From Streptomyces nigra (GTDB taxonomy: Bacteria > Actinomycetota > Actinomycetes > Streptomycetales > Streptomycetaceae), in contig NZ_CP029043.1 of NCBI RefSeq assembly GCF_003074055.1, forward strand, positions 3,774,501-3,838,500: 64,000 nt of DNA. Reading direction: 5' to 3'. The position numbers and the translations under genes were made by a program. This document shows, in pieces, positions 27,556-41,401 of this stretch; position 1 is the stretch's first letter; every line of letters begins with the position of its first letter. The notes beneath the pieces are model-generated. The model did not search any database and was not told the origin of the DNA. It saw nothing but the letters and a program-made list of their open reading frames with translations.

Positions 27556-27689
27556 CCCCGGGAAACCTCCCAGGTGAGGGTGTACGTATGAGCGCGTATG
27601 CCCACAGCTGTGCGCGGACGTCCGGGTTTAGGCTCGTACGCGGGTACGAAGGTGCCTCACACGCCACAGCAACCGAAGGAACACAACTG

Positions 27690-28565
27690 ATGGAGCTCGG
27701 TCTCGTCGGCCTCGGCAAGATGGGCGGCAACATGCGCGAACGGATCCGTCGCGCGGGCCACACCGTCGTCGGATACGACCGCAACGCTGACCTCGCGGAC
27801 GTCCACAGCCTGGAAGAGCTCGTGGGCAAGCTCCCCGGCCCGCGCGTGGTCTGGGTGATGGTCCCGGCGGGTGCGCCGACCCAGTCGACCATCGACGAGC
27901 TGGCCGAGCTGCTGGAGCCCGGCGACGTCGTCGTGGACGGCGGCAACTCCCGCTGGACGGACGACGAGAGGCACGCCGAGCAGCTGGCGGCCAAGGGCAT
28001 AGGTTTCGTCGACTGTGGTGTCTCCGGCGGCGTCTGGGGCCTGGAGAACGGCTACGCGCTGATGTACGGCGGCTCCGAGGAGGACGTCGCCAAGGTGCAG
28101 CCGGTCTTCGACGCCCTCAAGCCCGAGGGCGACTTCGGCTCGGTGCACGCCGGCAAGGTCGGCGCGGGCCACTTCGCGAAGATGGTCCACAACGGCATCG
28201 AGTACGCCATGATGCAGGCCTACGCCGAGGGCTGGGAGCTGCTGGAGAAGGTCGACTCCGTGACCGACGTCCGGGAGGTCTTCCGCTCCTGGCAGGAGGG
28301 CACGGTCATCCGCTCCTGGCTGCTGGACCTCGCGGTGAACGCCCTCGACGAGGACGAGCACCTGGACGGGCTCCGGGGTTATGCACAGGACTCCGGCGAG
28401 GGACGCTGGACTGTGGAAGCCGCGATCGACCACGCGGTCCCGCTGCCCGCGATCACGGCCTCGCTGTTCGCGCGCTTCGCCTCGCGGCAGGACGACTCGC
28501 CGCAGATGAAGATGATCGCGGCCCTGCGGAACCAGTTCGGCGGGCACGCGGTGGAGAAGAAGTGA
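27690..28565 (+). CDS. gnd: 6-phosphogluconate dehydrogenase, decarboxylating (short Gnd type)
   Basis: A 291-residue pentose-phosphate enzyme that oxidises 6-phosphogluconate to ribulose 5-phosphate and CO2. It has the Rossmann start [19 protein letters not shown], the substrate segment VDGGNSRW, and the catalytic [20 protein letters not shown] (Lys and His). The length fits the short GntZ/YqeC class, which is often NAD-dependent. The ATG at 27690 has GAAGGA 10 bases upstream. Its place between dnaN and recF is normal in Streptomyces. Confidence 0.95.
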   Translation: MELGLVGLGKMGGNMRERIRRAGHTVVGYDRNADLADVHSLEELVGKLPGPRVVWVMVPAGAPTQSTIDELAELLEPGDVVVDGGNSRWTDDERHAEQLAAKGIGFVDCGVSGGVWGLENGYALMYGGSEEDVAKVQPVFDALKPEGDFGSVHAGKVGAGHFAKMVHNGIEYAMMQAYAEGWELLEKVDSVTDVREVFRSWQEGTVIRSWLLDLAVNALDEDEHLDGLRGYAQDSGEGRWTVEAAIDHAVPLPAITASLFARFASRQDDSPQMKMIAALRNQFGGHAVEKK

Positions 28566-28649
28566 TCCGCCCTCCGCCCGCGGTCCCGGCCGCGGGCGGA
28601 GGCGGTCCATGGTCCGGGGTGGCCGATCTGGCACCCTGGACACCCCCGG

Positions 28650-28658
28650 TTGTCCACA
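28650..28658 (+). other. Perfect DnaA box in the gnd-recF gap
   Basis: TTGTCCACA, 47 bases before the recF start. A second perfect box lies at 27512-27520. Both are outside the usual limits of oriC but within 2.6 kb of it. Confidence 0.7.
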
Positions 28659-28704
28659 GCTGGGGACGGTTGAACCACACGTTGGGGGAGGTCGGCGAAC
28701 GACC

Positions 28705-29826
28705 ATGCACGTCACGCATCTTTCGCTGGCCGACTTCCGCTCGTACGCCCGGGTCGAGGTCCCGCTCGACCCGGGCGTCACCGCGTTCGTCGGCCCCAAC
28801 GGGCAGGGCAAGACGAACCTCGTCGAGGCCGTCGGCTACCTCGCCACCCTCGGCAGCCACCGCGTCTCCTCCGACGCCCCGCTGGTGCGCATGGGCGCCG
28901 ACCGCGCCATCGTCCGCGCCCAGGTGCGGCAGGGCGAGCGCACCCAGCTGGTCGAGCTGGAGCTGAACCCGGGTAAGGCCAACCGGGCCCGTATCAATAG
29001 ATCGTCGCAGGTCAGACCGCGTGACGTACTCGGCATCGTGCGGACCGTCCTGTTCGCCCCGGAGGACCTCGCGCTGGTCAAGGGCGACCCCGGCGAGCGG
29101 CGCCGGTTCCTCGACGAGCTGATCACCGCCCGCTCCCCGCGGATGGCGGGCGTGCGCTCCGACTACGAGCGGGTGCTCAAGCAGCGCAACACGCTGCTGA
29201 AGTCCGCCGCGCTGGCCCGCAGGCACGGCGGCCGGTCCATGGATCTGTCCACCCTGGACGTCTGGGACCAGCACCTCGCGCGCGCCGGCGCGGAACTGCT
29301 CGCCCAGCGCCTCGACCTGATCGCGGCGATCCAGCCGCTGGCCGACAAGGCGTACGAGCAGCTGGCCCCCGGCGGCGGCCCGGTCGCCCTGGACTACAAG
29401 CCGTCCGCCCCCGGTGAGGCACACACCCGCGAAGACTTGTACGAGCAGCTGATGGCGGCGCTCGCCGAGGCCCGCAAGCAGGAGATCGAACGCGGTGTCA
29501 CCCTGGTCGGGCCGCACCGCGACGACCTGCTGCTCAAGCTGGGTCAGCTGCCCGCCAAGGGGTACGCCTCGCACGGCGAGTCCTGGTCGTACGCGCTGGC
29601 ACTGCGCCTGGCCTCCTACGACCTGCTGCGCGCCGAGGGCAACGAGCCGGTGCTGGTCCTCGACGACGTCTTCGCCGAGCTGGACAGCCGCCGCCGGGAG
29701 CGCCTGGCCGAGCTCGTCGCGCCCGGCGAGCAGGTCCTCGTGACCGCCGCGGTCGACGACGACGTACCGCACGTCCTCGCGGGGGCGCGGTACGCCGTGT
29801 CCGAGGGGACGGTGGAGCGCGTATGA
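28705..29826 (+). CDS. recF: DNA replication/repair protein RecF
   Basis: A 373-residue SMC-like ATPase that helps load RecA at gaps. Walker A is [14 protein letters not shown] (about 30-43), the signature region includes [17 protein letters not shown], and Walker B is [20 protein letters not shown]. The ATG at 28705 is chosen because the conserved [14 protein letters not shown] begins there. The stop overlaps the next start in ATGA (29823-29826). Confidence 0.97.
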   Translation: MHVTHLSLADFRSYARVEVPLDPGVTAFVGPNGQGKTNLVEAVGYLATLGSHRVSSDAPLVRMGADRAIVRAQVRQGERTQLVELELNPGKANRARINRSSQVRPRDVLGIVRTVLFAPEDLALVKGDPGERRRFLDELITARSPRMAGVRSDYERVLKQRNTLLKSAALARRHGGRSMDLSTLDVWDQHLARAGAELLAQRLDLIAAIQPLADKAYEQLAPGGGPVALDYKPSAPGEAHTREDLYEQLMAALAEARKQEIERGVTLVGPHRDDLLLKLGQLPAKGYASHGESWSYALALRLASYDLLRAEGNEPVLVLDDVFAELDSRRRERLAELVAPGEQVLVTAAVDDDVPHVLAGARYAVSEGTVERV

Positions 29827-30392
29827 GCGACCGGCCGTCCGAGAAGGAACCCGCCGGCTCCTCCGGAGACCCTGCGCCCGCCAGGACGCCCGAGCCCTCC
29901 GGCGTCGACCTCGCGCGCGTGGCGCTGCGCGCGGCCAAGGAGCAGGCACGCGCGCGTGGCGACGCGGCCCACCAGAAGAAGCAGGCGCGGCGCGGGGGCG
30001 GCCTGCGCTCCGGCGCGCGGGCCGACGGACGCGATCCCCTCGCGCTCGGCGCGGCCATCAACCGCCTGATCACCGAACGCGGTTGGGAGACCCCGGCCGC
30101 CGTGGGCGGTGTCATGGGCCGCTGGCCGGAGATCGTCGGCGAGGACGTCGCCAAGCACTGCGTACCCGAGCGGTACGACGAGGACGAGCGGGTCCTGGTC
30201 GTACGTTGCGACTCCACGGCCTGGGCGACGAACCTGCGCCTCCTCGCGCCGACCCTGGTCGCCCGTCTCAACGAGGACCTGGGCCACGGGTCCGTCCGGC
30301 AGATCAAGGTGCAGGGCCCCGGCGGCCCCGCCCGCCGCTACGGCCCCCTGCGCGCACCCGGCAGCACGGGCCCGGGCGACACCTACGGCTGA
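29823..30392 (+). CDS. DUF721 / DciA-like helicase-loading protein
   Basis: A 189-residue protein. The N-terminal 60 residues are a charged, Arg/Ala-rich extension. The DciA core (about 78-170) has [20 protein letters not shown] and [20 protein letters not shown]. DciA proteins are the ancestral loaders or operators of the DnaB helicase, and the actinobacterial gene lies between recF and gyrB as here. It is translationally coupled to recF. Confidence 0.9.
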   Translation: MSDRPSEKEPAGSSGDPAPARTPEPSGVDLARVALRAAKEQARARGDAAHQKKQARRGGGLRSGARADGRDPLALGAAINRLITERGWETPAAVGGVMGRWPEIVGEDVAKHCVPERYDEDERVLVVRCDSTAWATNLRLLAPTLVARLNEDLGHGSVRQIKVQGPGGPARRYGPLRAPGSTGPGDTYG

Positions 30393-32940
<2,548 letters not shown>

Positions 32941-32982
32941 GTCGGTCTCAGCTGACCGCACCAGGAAGGATCTTCACCAGCA

Positions 32983-35577
<2,595 letters not shown>

Positions 35578-35595
35578 CACGAGGAGTGAGTCATC

Positions 35596-36368
35596 GTGAG
35601 CGGAGCCACGGGCACCGGATCGTCCGGTATCCCGGCCGGTTCTCCGGCCGGTTCGGAGACGGGCGGCGGCGGTCGTGGCTCCGCCGCGCAGGCGGCGGAC
35701 ACCCACACCACGCAGCTGAAGGCGATCAAGTCGTCGCCCGCGAAGGGCGCGCCGTCGCCCGACGCTTCTGGATCCCAGGGGGGAACCGTGACGGACACCT
35801 ACGCGGCCGGTGGGGGCCCGGCCGCCCCGGGGGCGGACAGCCGCAGGCGTCGCCCCTGCCGGGTGAGCGCCAGCCTCAGCAGGCAGGCGGTCCGTACCAC
35901 CCGCCGCAGGCCTACCCGCCGGCCGGCGGCGCCCCCGCGGGCGCTGCTCCGGCGGGCGCGGTCCGCAAGCCGCGCACCGGGGCGCGCACGACCCCGCGCA
36001 CCCGTAAGGCCCGGCTCCGGGTCGCCAAGGCGGACCCGTGGTCGGTGATGAAGGTCAGCTTCCTGCTGTCCATCGCGCTGGGCATCTGCACGATCGTCGC
36101 GGCCGCGGTGCTGTGGATGGTCATGGACGCCATGGGTGTCTTCTCCACGGTCGGCGGCACGATCTCCGAGGCCACCGGCTCGAACGAGTCGAACGGCTTC
36201 GACCTGCAGTCCTTCCTGTCGCTGCCGAACGTCCTGCTGTTCACGTCGATCATCGCGGTCATCGACGTCGTCCTCGCGACGGCGCTGGCGACGCTCGGCG
36301 CGTTCATCTACAACCTCTCCGCGGGCTTCGTGGGCGGCGTCGAGCTGACCCTCGCGGAGGACGAGTGA
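35596..36368 (+). CDS. DUF3566 transmembrane protein, apparently frameshifted
   Basis: The start is GTG at 35596 (VSGATGTGSS...), with GAGGAG upstream. The N-terminal Gly/Ala/Pro-rich half reads in one frame to about 35830. The rest (PLPGERQPQQ, then transmembrane helices near VSFLLSIALGICTIVAAAVL and VLLFTSIIAVIDVVLATALA, ending LTLAEDE) reads in the -1 frame. Adding one G to the five-G run at 35829-35833 restores a single protein of about 257 residues like the usual DUF3566 protein after gyrA. Its relatives interact with cell-division proteins in mycobacteria. It may be intact in the organism. Confidence 0.8.
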
Positions 36369-36411
36369 GGCAGGGCTCCGGCCCTGCCCCCCGCCCCTCC
36401 GAGAACCGATT

Positions 36412-36440
36412 TTGGGACTGCCCGTGTCGTGCGCTAATGT
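36412..36440 (+). promoter_or_regulatory. tRNA-Ile promoter
   Basis: TTGGGA (36412-36417), a 17-base spacer and TAATGT (36435-36440) lie 41 bases before the tRNA. The tRNA-Leu gene has the same -10 hexamer in the context GTGCTAATGTTC. Confidence 0.5.
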
Positions 36441-36480
36441 TCAGGAGTCAGCGCGCGGGAGACACACCGCAGAGCGCGGC

Positions 36481-36557
36481 GGGGCTATAGCTCAGTTGGT
36501 TAGAGCGCATCCCTGATAAGGATGAGGCCACAGGTTCAAATCCTGTTAGCCCCACCA
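36481..36557 (+). tRNA. tRNA-Ile (GAT)
   Basis: A complete cloverleaf. The acceptor GGGGCTA pairs with TAGCCCC, the D arm has AGCTCAGTTGGTTAGAGC, the anticodon loop CTGATAA carries GAT, and the T loop is TTCAAAT. The 3'-CCA is encoded at 36555-36557. Confidence 0.97.
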
Positions 36558-36560
36558 GCG

Positions 36561-36595
36561 AAAAGACCCCCGGACCATCGGTCCGGGGGTCTTTT
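36561..36595 (+). terminator. tRNA-Ile terminator
   Basis: AAAAGACCCCCGGACC and GGTCCGGGGGTCTTTT pair over 16 bases around an ATC loop, with a T-run at the end. Confidence 0.92.
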
Positions 36596-36677
36596 GCCAT
36601 CACCCAGGTTCCGCCGGCGGCTCTGCGAGCGTCCGACCGGTAGCCTCATCCGCCAAGATCAGGGGATCGGGGCGGGG

Positions 36678-37361
36678 ATGAAGCGACAGATCGTGGTGGG
36701 CGCGGCCGTAGGACTGCTGCTGGTCGCGGGATGCACGGGGGAAGAGGGCAGCGGCGAGAAGCCGCAGGCCAAGAGGCCGAGCGCCGTCTCGCAGACGCCG
36801 AAGCCGAAGCCGACGGCCGAGAGGGGGCCGGGCGAACCACTCGGGGCGACGCTGCTCGCGTCGACGGACGCCGAACTGCGGAAGCAGTACGAGCAGTATG
36901 AGCCGGGCAGGGTGGGCGGCCATCCCGACGCGGCACATGTGGCGGTACTGAGAGGACGGGAAAAGCCCTGGCAGATGGCGCAGTTGGTCTGGATGTCGGA
37001 TTCCGGGCACTTCTGCTGGATGGCCCACGAGTCGAAGCATGAGAGCAGCGCGAGCCAGTGCTCCCCCATGCCGACGTCGCGGCCAGGAGTCGAACAAGTG
37101 CACACCCCGCCGACGCCGAAGGTCGACGACGGCTGGTACCTGGCCGTCGTGGAGAACGCGGTGGGCCGCTTCGGCTACACCGGCCGATCGGAGAAGGCAC
37201 TCGTCCCCGTGAGGCAGGCAACCGTACGGTTTCCGTCAGGCCGGACCGTCACCTTCGTCTCGTACGGGAGGAGGCACGACGATCGCCGGATCCCCTGGGA
37301 CGCCGAGATCTGCGACGCCGACCGCAGCGTCTGCTTCGACGCCTTCGACAGGGTTCCCTGA
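36678..37361 (+). CDS. Predicted lipoprotein of unknown function
   Basis: A 227-residue exported protein. The signal peptide MKRQIVVGAAVGLLLVAGC ends in a lipobox (LVAG|C, Cys19). A Lys/Pro-rich linker follows, then a domain with WMSDSGHFCWMAHESKHESS and ICDADRSVCFDAF (cysteines that may pair). The ATG at 36678 is preceded by a G-rich stretch (GGGGCGGGG). No family recognised. It is a single-gene unit after tRNA-Ile, ending at a shared terminator. Confidence 0.75.
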   Translation: MKRQIVVGAAVGLLLVAGCTGEEGSGEKPQAKRPSAVSQTPKPKPTAERGPGEPLGATLLASTDAELRKQYEQYEPGRVGGHPDAAHVAVLRGREKPWQMAQLVWMSDSGHFCWMAHESKHESSASQCSPMPTSRPGVEQVHTPPTPKVDDGWYLAVVENAVGRFGYTGRSEKALVPVRQATVRFPSGRTVTFVSYGRRHDDRRIPWDAEICDADRSVCFDAFDRVP

Positions 37362-37410
37362 TGCCGCGGTCACGCCTATGAGCCGTGCGGCTCACGCGTC
37401 ACGCGTAGAG

Positions 37411-37437
37411 AGGCCCCCGGGCGGGCACCGGGGGCCT
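37411..37437. terminator. Bidirectional terminator
   Basis: AGGCCCCCGG (37411-37420) pairs with CCGGGGGCCT (37428-37437), between the convergent lipoprotein and DUF7144 genes. Confidence 0.85.
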
Positions 37438-37457
37438 TCCGTGTGTGCCGAGAAGGG

Positions 37458-37889
37458 TCACCAACCGCCCTCTGGGCCCGTGTGGAACCGTGTCAGGGCG
37501 AAGATGATCAGAAGGTCCAGCACCATCATGGGGAGCGCCCAGAGCGGGTAGTACGGGACGAACATGAACTGGGTGATCAGGCTGATCCCCGCCGCGGCCG
37601 CGCCGACTCCGCGGCCCCAGCTCTTGTTCGTCACGACGCCCATACCGCCGATGACGAGGGCCAGGCCGACGATGATGTGGATCCAGCCCCAGGCGGTCAG
37701 GTCGAAGCGGTAGGCGTACTGGGAGGCGGCGAACAGGTTGTCCGCGGCGATGCCGGACGCCCCCATGAGGATGCTGAGCGGCCCGCTGAGCATCATCACG
37801 GCCCCGGCGAACAGGGACGCGCCGCTGAGCCTCGCGCTGCCGTCCGGCCCCCTGCCCCCTTGTCGTGTCTCGTCCGCCAATCCAGCCAT
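37458..37889 (-). CDS. DUF7144-like four-helix membrane protein
   Basis: A 143-residue protein with a short polar N-terminus and four hydrophobic helices, including AWGWIHIIVGLALVIGGMGV. This is the pattern of a family common in actinobacteria with no known function. The ATG at 37889 is preferred, with AGGAAGG upstream; an in-frame start at 37940 adds 17 residues. It is divergent from the ATPase gene, sharing a 139-base promoter gap. Confidence 0.75.
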   Translation of the reverse strand: MAGLADETRQGGRGPDGSARLSGASLFAGAVMMLSGPLSILMGASGIAADNLFAASQYAYRFDLTAWGWIHIIVGLALVIGGMGVVTNKSWGRGVGAAAAGISLITQFMFVPYYPLWALPMMVLDLLIIFALTRFHTGPEGGW

Positions 37890-38028
37890 AGCCGTCACCT
37901 TCCTGTACGGCGCGCTCGTCAGCCGTGCCACGTCGGCCACGCTCCTCTGTCAGGATCACCGCGATCACCCGGCACCGCGACCGCAGCCCGTGGAGGCCGT
38001 TGTCAGTGGTGGGTGGGAGGGTGACGGG

Positions 38029-38769
38029 GTGATCGTCGAACGGGCCTATGCGCATGTCAGCGAGGGCGAGGCGGCCGGGGGGCGGTGGCCGTGGTCGATG
38101 CCGTGTGTGCGGCAGCTGCTGGAGGAGGGACTGACGTTCTCCGCGCCCGTCACGTTCCTGGTGGGTGAGAACGGCTCCGGGAAGTCGACGCTGGTCGAGG
38201 CGCTGGCGGAGGGGTTCGGCCTGGACTCCTGGGGCGGGTCCGCGGGCTACAAATACGCCAGTGCCCGCGAGCCCTCGGAGCTGGGCGCGCGGGTGCGATT
38301 CGAGGCGACGGCGGCCGGCCGGCGCATGCTGCGCGGGTCTCGGACGCGCCGCAGGGGTTTCTTCCTGCGGGCGGAGACGGCGCTGGACGCGCTGGGCCGG
38401 GAGCAGACGACGGGAAGGCTCTCGGGGGCCGTGGACGAGATGAGCCACGGCGAAGGCTTTCTGATGGCCTTCCGTGAGCGTTTCGAGGGGCCCGGGCTGT
38501 ACGTCATGGACGAACCCGAGGCCGCGCTGTCCTTCTCTTCCTGTCTTCAACTCGTCGGGCTGCTGCATCACCTGGGGCGTTCCGGCGCGCAGATCATCTG
38601 CGCCACGCACTCACCCGTGCTCACGGCGCTACCCGGCGCCGAGATCATCGAGGTGGGTGACCACGGAATGCGTCCCGCCGAGTGGCGGGATCTGGAGCTC
38701 GTCTACCACTGGCGTCGGTATCTCGACGACCCGTGGGCCTATCTACGGCACATCGTCGAGGCGGAATGA
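38029..38769 (+). CDS. AAA/SMC-like ATPase (predicted ATP-binding protein)
   Basis: A 246-residue soluble ATPase. Walker A is VGENGSGKSTLVEALAE (about 42-58), a signature-like DEMSHGEGFLMAF lies near 140, Walker B is GLYVMDEPEAALS (about 158-170) and the switch is ICATHSPVL. This fits the compact ABC/SMC-like family found singly in many bacteria. No transporter partner is adjacent, so export is unlikely. The GTG start has GGGAGG about 8 bases upstream. Biological role unknown. Confidence 0.8.
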   Translation: MIVERAYAHVSEGEAAGGRWPWSMPCVRQLLEEGLTFSAPVTFLVGENGSGKSTLVEALAEGFGLDSWGGSAGYKYASAREPSELGARVRFEATAAGRRMLRGSRTRRRGFFLRAETALDALGREQTTGRLSGAVDEMSHGEGFLMAFRERFEGPGLYVMDEPEAALSFSSCLQLVGLLHHLGRSGAQIICATHSPVLTALPGAEIIEVGDHGMRPAEWRDLELVYHWRRYLDDPWAYLRHIVEAE

Positions 38770-38940
38770 CGTCCGTCCGCCGTAGCCGGGGGCGTCGTTC
38801 TGCGTCGTTCACCGCTGCGTCGTACTGCGTACTGCTGTGCTGCGTCCGTACTGCGTGCTGCTGGTGTTGCTTCTGATGCGTTACGTCTGTTCCTGCTGTC
38901 CTGCGGTCGCAGGGGCTGTCGCTCGGGCGGGGCCGAGAGG

Positions 38941-39318
38941 TCAGCGTTGGTGTGGCACCAGGGGCTGGGCCGGCGAGGCGGCGGTGGCGCACTCGCGGGT
39001 CGCCGGGACCGATGCGGCCGATTCGGTGTCCGCGAGGGGCCGGTGGCGGCAGCTGGGGGTCTTTCCGTGGGCCTCCGCCCGGATGCGCTGCTTCATCGTG
39101 GGAGGCAGGGCCCTGGCGTAGGACCAGGCCCAGTGGGGCGGTGCCGGAACCGCGACCTCCGCGCTGCGGTCGCTGTCGTCGCGGCCGGTGTTGCGGGAGG
39201 TCTCGGTCTGCGGCGAGGCCGCGGCGGCGGTGTTGGAGACGAAGCCGAGCGCCGTGAACAGCGCCAGGAAGGCGGAGACGATGGCGGTCCACAGGTTCAT
39301 GACCTTGTTCCTGGTCAT
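38941..39318 (-). CDS. Small exported protein (DUF6344-like)
   Basis: A 125-residue protein starting MTRNKVMNLWTAIVSAFLAL. The hydrophobic segment ends in a signal-peptidase-like site (SNTAAAASP). The mature part is short and basic, with two cysteines (PSCRHRP; RECATAA). It resembles a Streptomyces-specific family recalled as DUF6344. Met7 is an alternative start. Function unknown. Confidence 0.6.
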   Translation of the reverse strand: MTRNKVMNLWTAIVSAFLALFTALGFVSNTAAAASPQTETSRNTGRDDSDRSAEVAVPAPPHWAWSYARALPPTMKQRIRAEAHGKTPSCRHRPLADTESAASVPATRECATAASPAQPLVPHQR

Positions 39319-39655
39319 GGCCCCTCACTTTCAGGTTGGGCGATTTGCGTACTTTCCTCATGATGTGTATGTGGGCCGCGAAGTCATGGACCGACGCCCG
39401 TGGCGCGTCGATCTTCAGATGAACAGCACTCGAATGGCCGCAGGAGCCGCGAAGAGTGGCAAAAGTGGTGGGAAGCCGACAAAGTCACCCTCTGTCCGGA
39501 GGTGATCACTCTCCGGTCCGGAGTCGGTTCGTCCCCATCTACTGGGGTGTGCCGGGCGGCAGTTGAGCCCCCACGCAGGTCACCGATCGGTCTCGGCCGG
39601 TGTGTATAGTCGGGCGCCAGAGGTCCCCTACGTCAAGGAAAGACGAGGTCGCGCG
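39319..39655. other. Intergenic region before the DLW-39 gene
   Basis: No gene is visible in 337 bases. A -10-like TATAGT lies at 39605-39610, 46 bases before the DLW-39 gene. The stretch also has two short palindromes, GTGATCAC at 39512-39519 and CTCCGGTCCGGAG at 39521-39533. Confidence 0.4.
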
Positions 39656-39784
39656 GTGAAGAAGCTTCTCCTGGTCGCACTGGCCGCCATCGGCGGGCTC
39701 CTCGTGTACCGCCAGATCCAGGCGGATCGCGCCGAGCAGGATCTGTGGACGGAGGCGACTGACTCCGTGCCCACGGGTTCGTGA
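39656..39784 (+). CDS. DLW-39 family small protein
   Basis: A 42-residue protein: GTG start, a hydrophobic helix (KKLLLVALAAIGGLLVYRQI), then RAEQDLWTEATDSVP. The family is named for the conserved DLW tripeptide and its length of about 39 residues. It is conserved in actinobacteria near the origin, likely as a single-pass membrane peptide of unknown function. A hairpin terminator follows. Confidence 0.88.
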   Translation: MKKLLLVALAAIGGLLVYRQIQADRAEQDLWTEATDSVPTGS

Positions 39785-39809
39785 GCCGTCACAACGGATT
39801 CGACACAGA

Positions 39810-39833
39810 CCCCGGCCGCCGACGCGGCCGGGG
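39810..39833 (+). terminator. DLW-39 terminator
   Basis: CCCCGGCCGC (39810-39819) pairs with GCGGCCGGGG (39824-39833), followed by TTTCG. Confidence 0.85.
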
Positions 39834-40001
39834 TTTCGTGTGTTCGGAGCAACGCGTGGCGGCTCGTCCTCGAGTTGCGGAAGCCGATCACTGCGTCTAG
39901 ACGCCGCTGTTTCGGACGGGCGTGCGCAATGCGGGGGCGCCGGGCGGCCGGGCTGGGCAGGATGGGCGACGGTCCGGAAGACGGCGAAGGGGTGGCGCGT
40001 G

Positions 40002-41354
40002 ATGAGGCGGCGTACGGGGGCACGGCAGGGGGCGCGTCCGGTGCGTCACGCGCTCCGTGCGCGGTCGGCCGCCGTAGGGGCGCTGCTGCTGTGCGCGACG
40101 GCCGCCCTTCCGGTGCCCACGGCCCTGGCCGCCGGGTCACCGGGGCCGTACGGCTTCGCCCCCGACACCACCAGCGTCACCGGCGCCCCCACCCCGGCCG
40201 GCGCGAAACCCCTCACCGCCGGGACGACGTACCGCAGTTCGCTGCCCGGGGACGGGCCCGTGCACTACTCCCTCGACCTCGACGCCACCTCCGACACCTA
40301 CGTCTCCGCCACCGCCGCCCCCGATCCCGGCAGCGCCGTCTCCGCGGGTGAGGGCATCAAGGTGACCGTGCAGGACGCCGCCGGACGTTCCTGCTCCTTC
40401 GACACCGAGACCTTCGGCGTCGTCCGCAGCGCCCGCCCGATCGCCGCCTGGGGCGCCCGCGAGATCTCCGCCGATCGGCCCCGCTGCAAGACGGCGGGCA
40501 CCTATCACGTCGTCGTCGAGCGCGTCGGTACGCCCGTGAGCGTGGCGGACGACTGGGACCTGGAGCTGTCCGTCGTCTCGGAACCGGCGCTGCGCGAGCC
40601 CGTCGCCGCCGAGGTCCCGGAGGCATGGAACTCGCAGACGCCCCGGCCCGCCACCGGTGACGCCGTTCCGCGTGAGGGCGGCTCGGGCTTCGCCTCCGCG
40701 GTGCCCGTCGGCCCGGGTGTGTGGACCTCCGGCATCGAGCCCGGCGGCACGCTCTTCTACCGGGTGCCCGTCGGCTGGGGCGGACAGCTCTCCGCCACGG
40801 CAGAACTGGCCGCCGCCGACAGCCGTGGCGGCTATACGACCGGCGCGCTGAGCCTTGAGCTCTACAACCCCGCCCGCGGGTTCGTCGACGACGTGGCCGC
40901 CAACTACGCCGGGCGCCGGGAAGACGCCTCGCTGCCGCCCCTGCCGCCGGTCGCGTACGAGAACCGGTACGCCGGCCCGGACCGGCTCGGCGGCATGCGG
41001 TTCGCCGGGTCCTACTACCTCGTGGTGCACCTGGCGTCCGAGGTGGCCGAGAAGTTCGGCGACGGGCCCTTCGACGTGGCCCTGCGTGTGCGGGTGGACG
41101 GCTCGGAGAAGTCCGCGCCCGACTATGCGGGGGAGTCTCGGCCGGACGACGTCTTCGAGGCCGTGCCGGTGGACCTGGACCTGGGCGAGGTCACGGGGGG
41201 TGCGTCTTCGGGCGGTACGGCGGGCGGCGGCAGCGGACGTGGGGATGCCGCGATGACCGTGCTGGCGGTGAGCGGCATCGGCACCGGGACCGCGCTGCTG
41301 GGGGTGCTCGGGGTGTGGAGCGTGGTCGCGCGCCGGAGGCTCGGGGGTTCGTAG
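40002..41354 (+). CDS. Large exported, membrane-anchored hypothetical protein
   Basis: A 450-residue protein with a signal peptide (about 18-45, AVGALLLCATAALPVPTALA), a beta-rich extracytoplasmic body with two cysteines (SCSFD; RCKTAG), a Gly/Ser linker and a C-terminal transmembrane helix (about 422-444) ending in a basic stop-transfer ARRRLGGS. The topology suggests a single-pass surface protein. No family recognised. The ATG at 40002 has AAGGGG upstream; a GTG one codon earlier is possible. Confidence 0.75.
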   Translation: MRRRTGARQGARPVRHALRARSAAVGALLLCATAALPVPTALAAGSPGPYGFAPDTTSVTGAPTPAGAKPLTAGTTYRSSLPGDGPVHYSLDLDATSDTYVSATAAPDPGSAVSAGEGIKVTVQDAAGRSCSFDTETFGVVRSARPIAAWGAREISADRPRCKTAGTYHVVVERVGTPVSVADDWDLELSVVSEPALREPVAAEVPEAWNSQTPRPATGDAVPREGGSGFASAVPVGPGVWTSGIEPGGTLFYRVPVGWGGQLSATAELAAADSRGGYTTGALSLELYNPARGFVDDVAANYAGRREDASLPPLPPVAYENRYAGPDRLGGMRFAGSYYLVVHLASEVAEKFGDGPFDVALRVRVDGSEKSAPDYAGESRPDDVFEAVPVDLDLGEVTGGASSGGTAGGGSGRGDAAMTVLAVSGIGTGTALLGVLGVWSVVARRRLGGS

Positions 41355-41401
41355 GGGCGCTCGGGCGTTCAGGGGGCGCGCGCAGCTCTCTCCCGGGGGC
41401 C

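Noticed and set aside
38837..39363. Plus-strand frames opposite the DUF6344-like gene
   Set aside because: Gly/Arg-rich shadow sequences, while the minus frame has a clear signal peptide.
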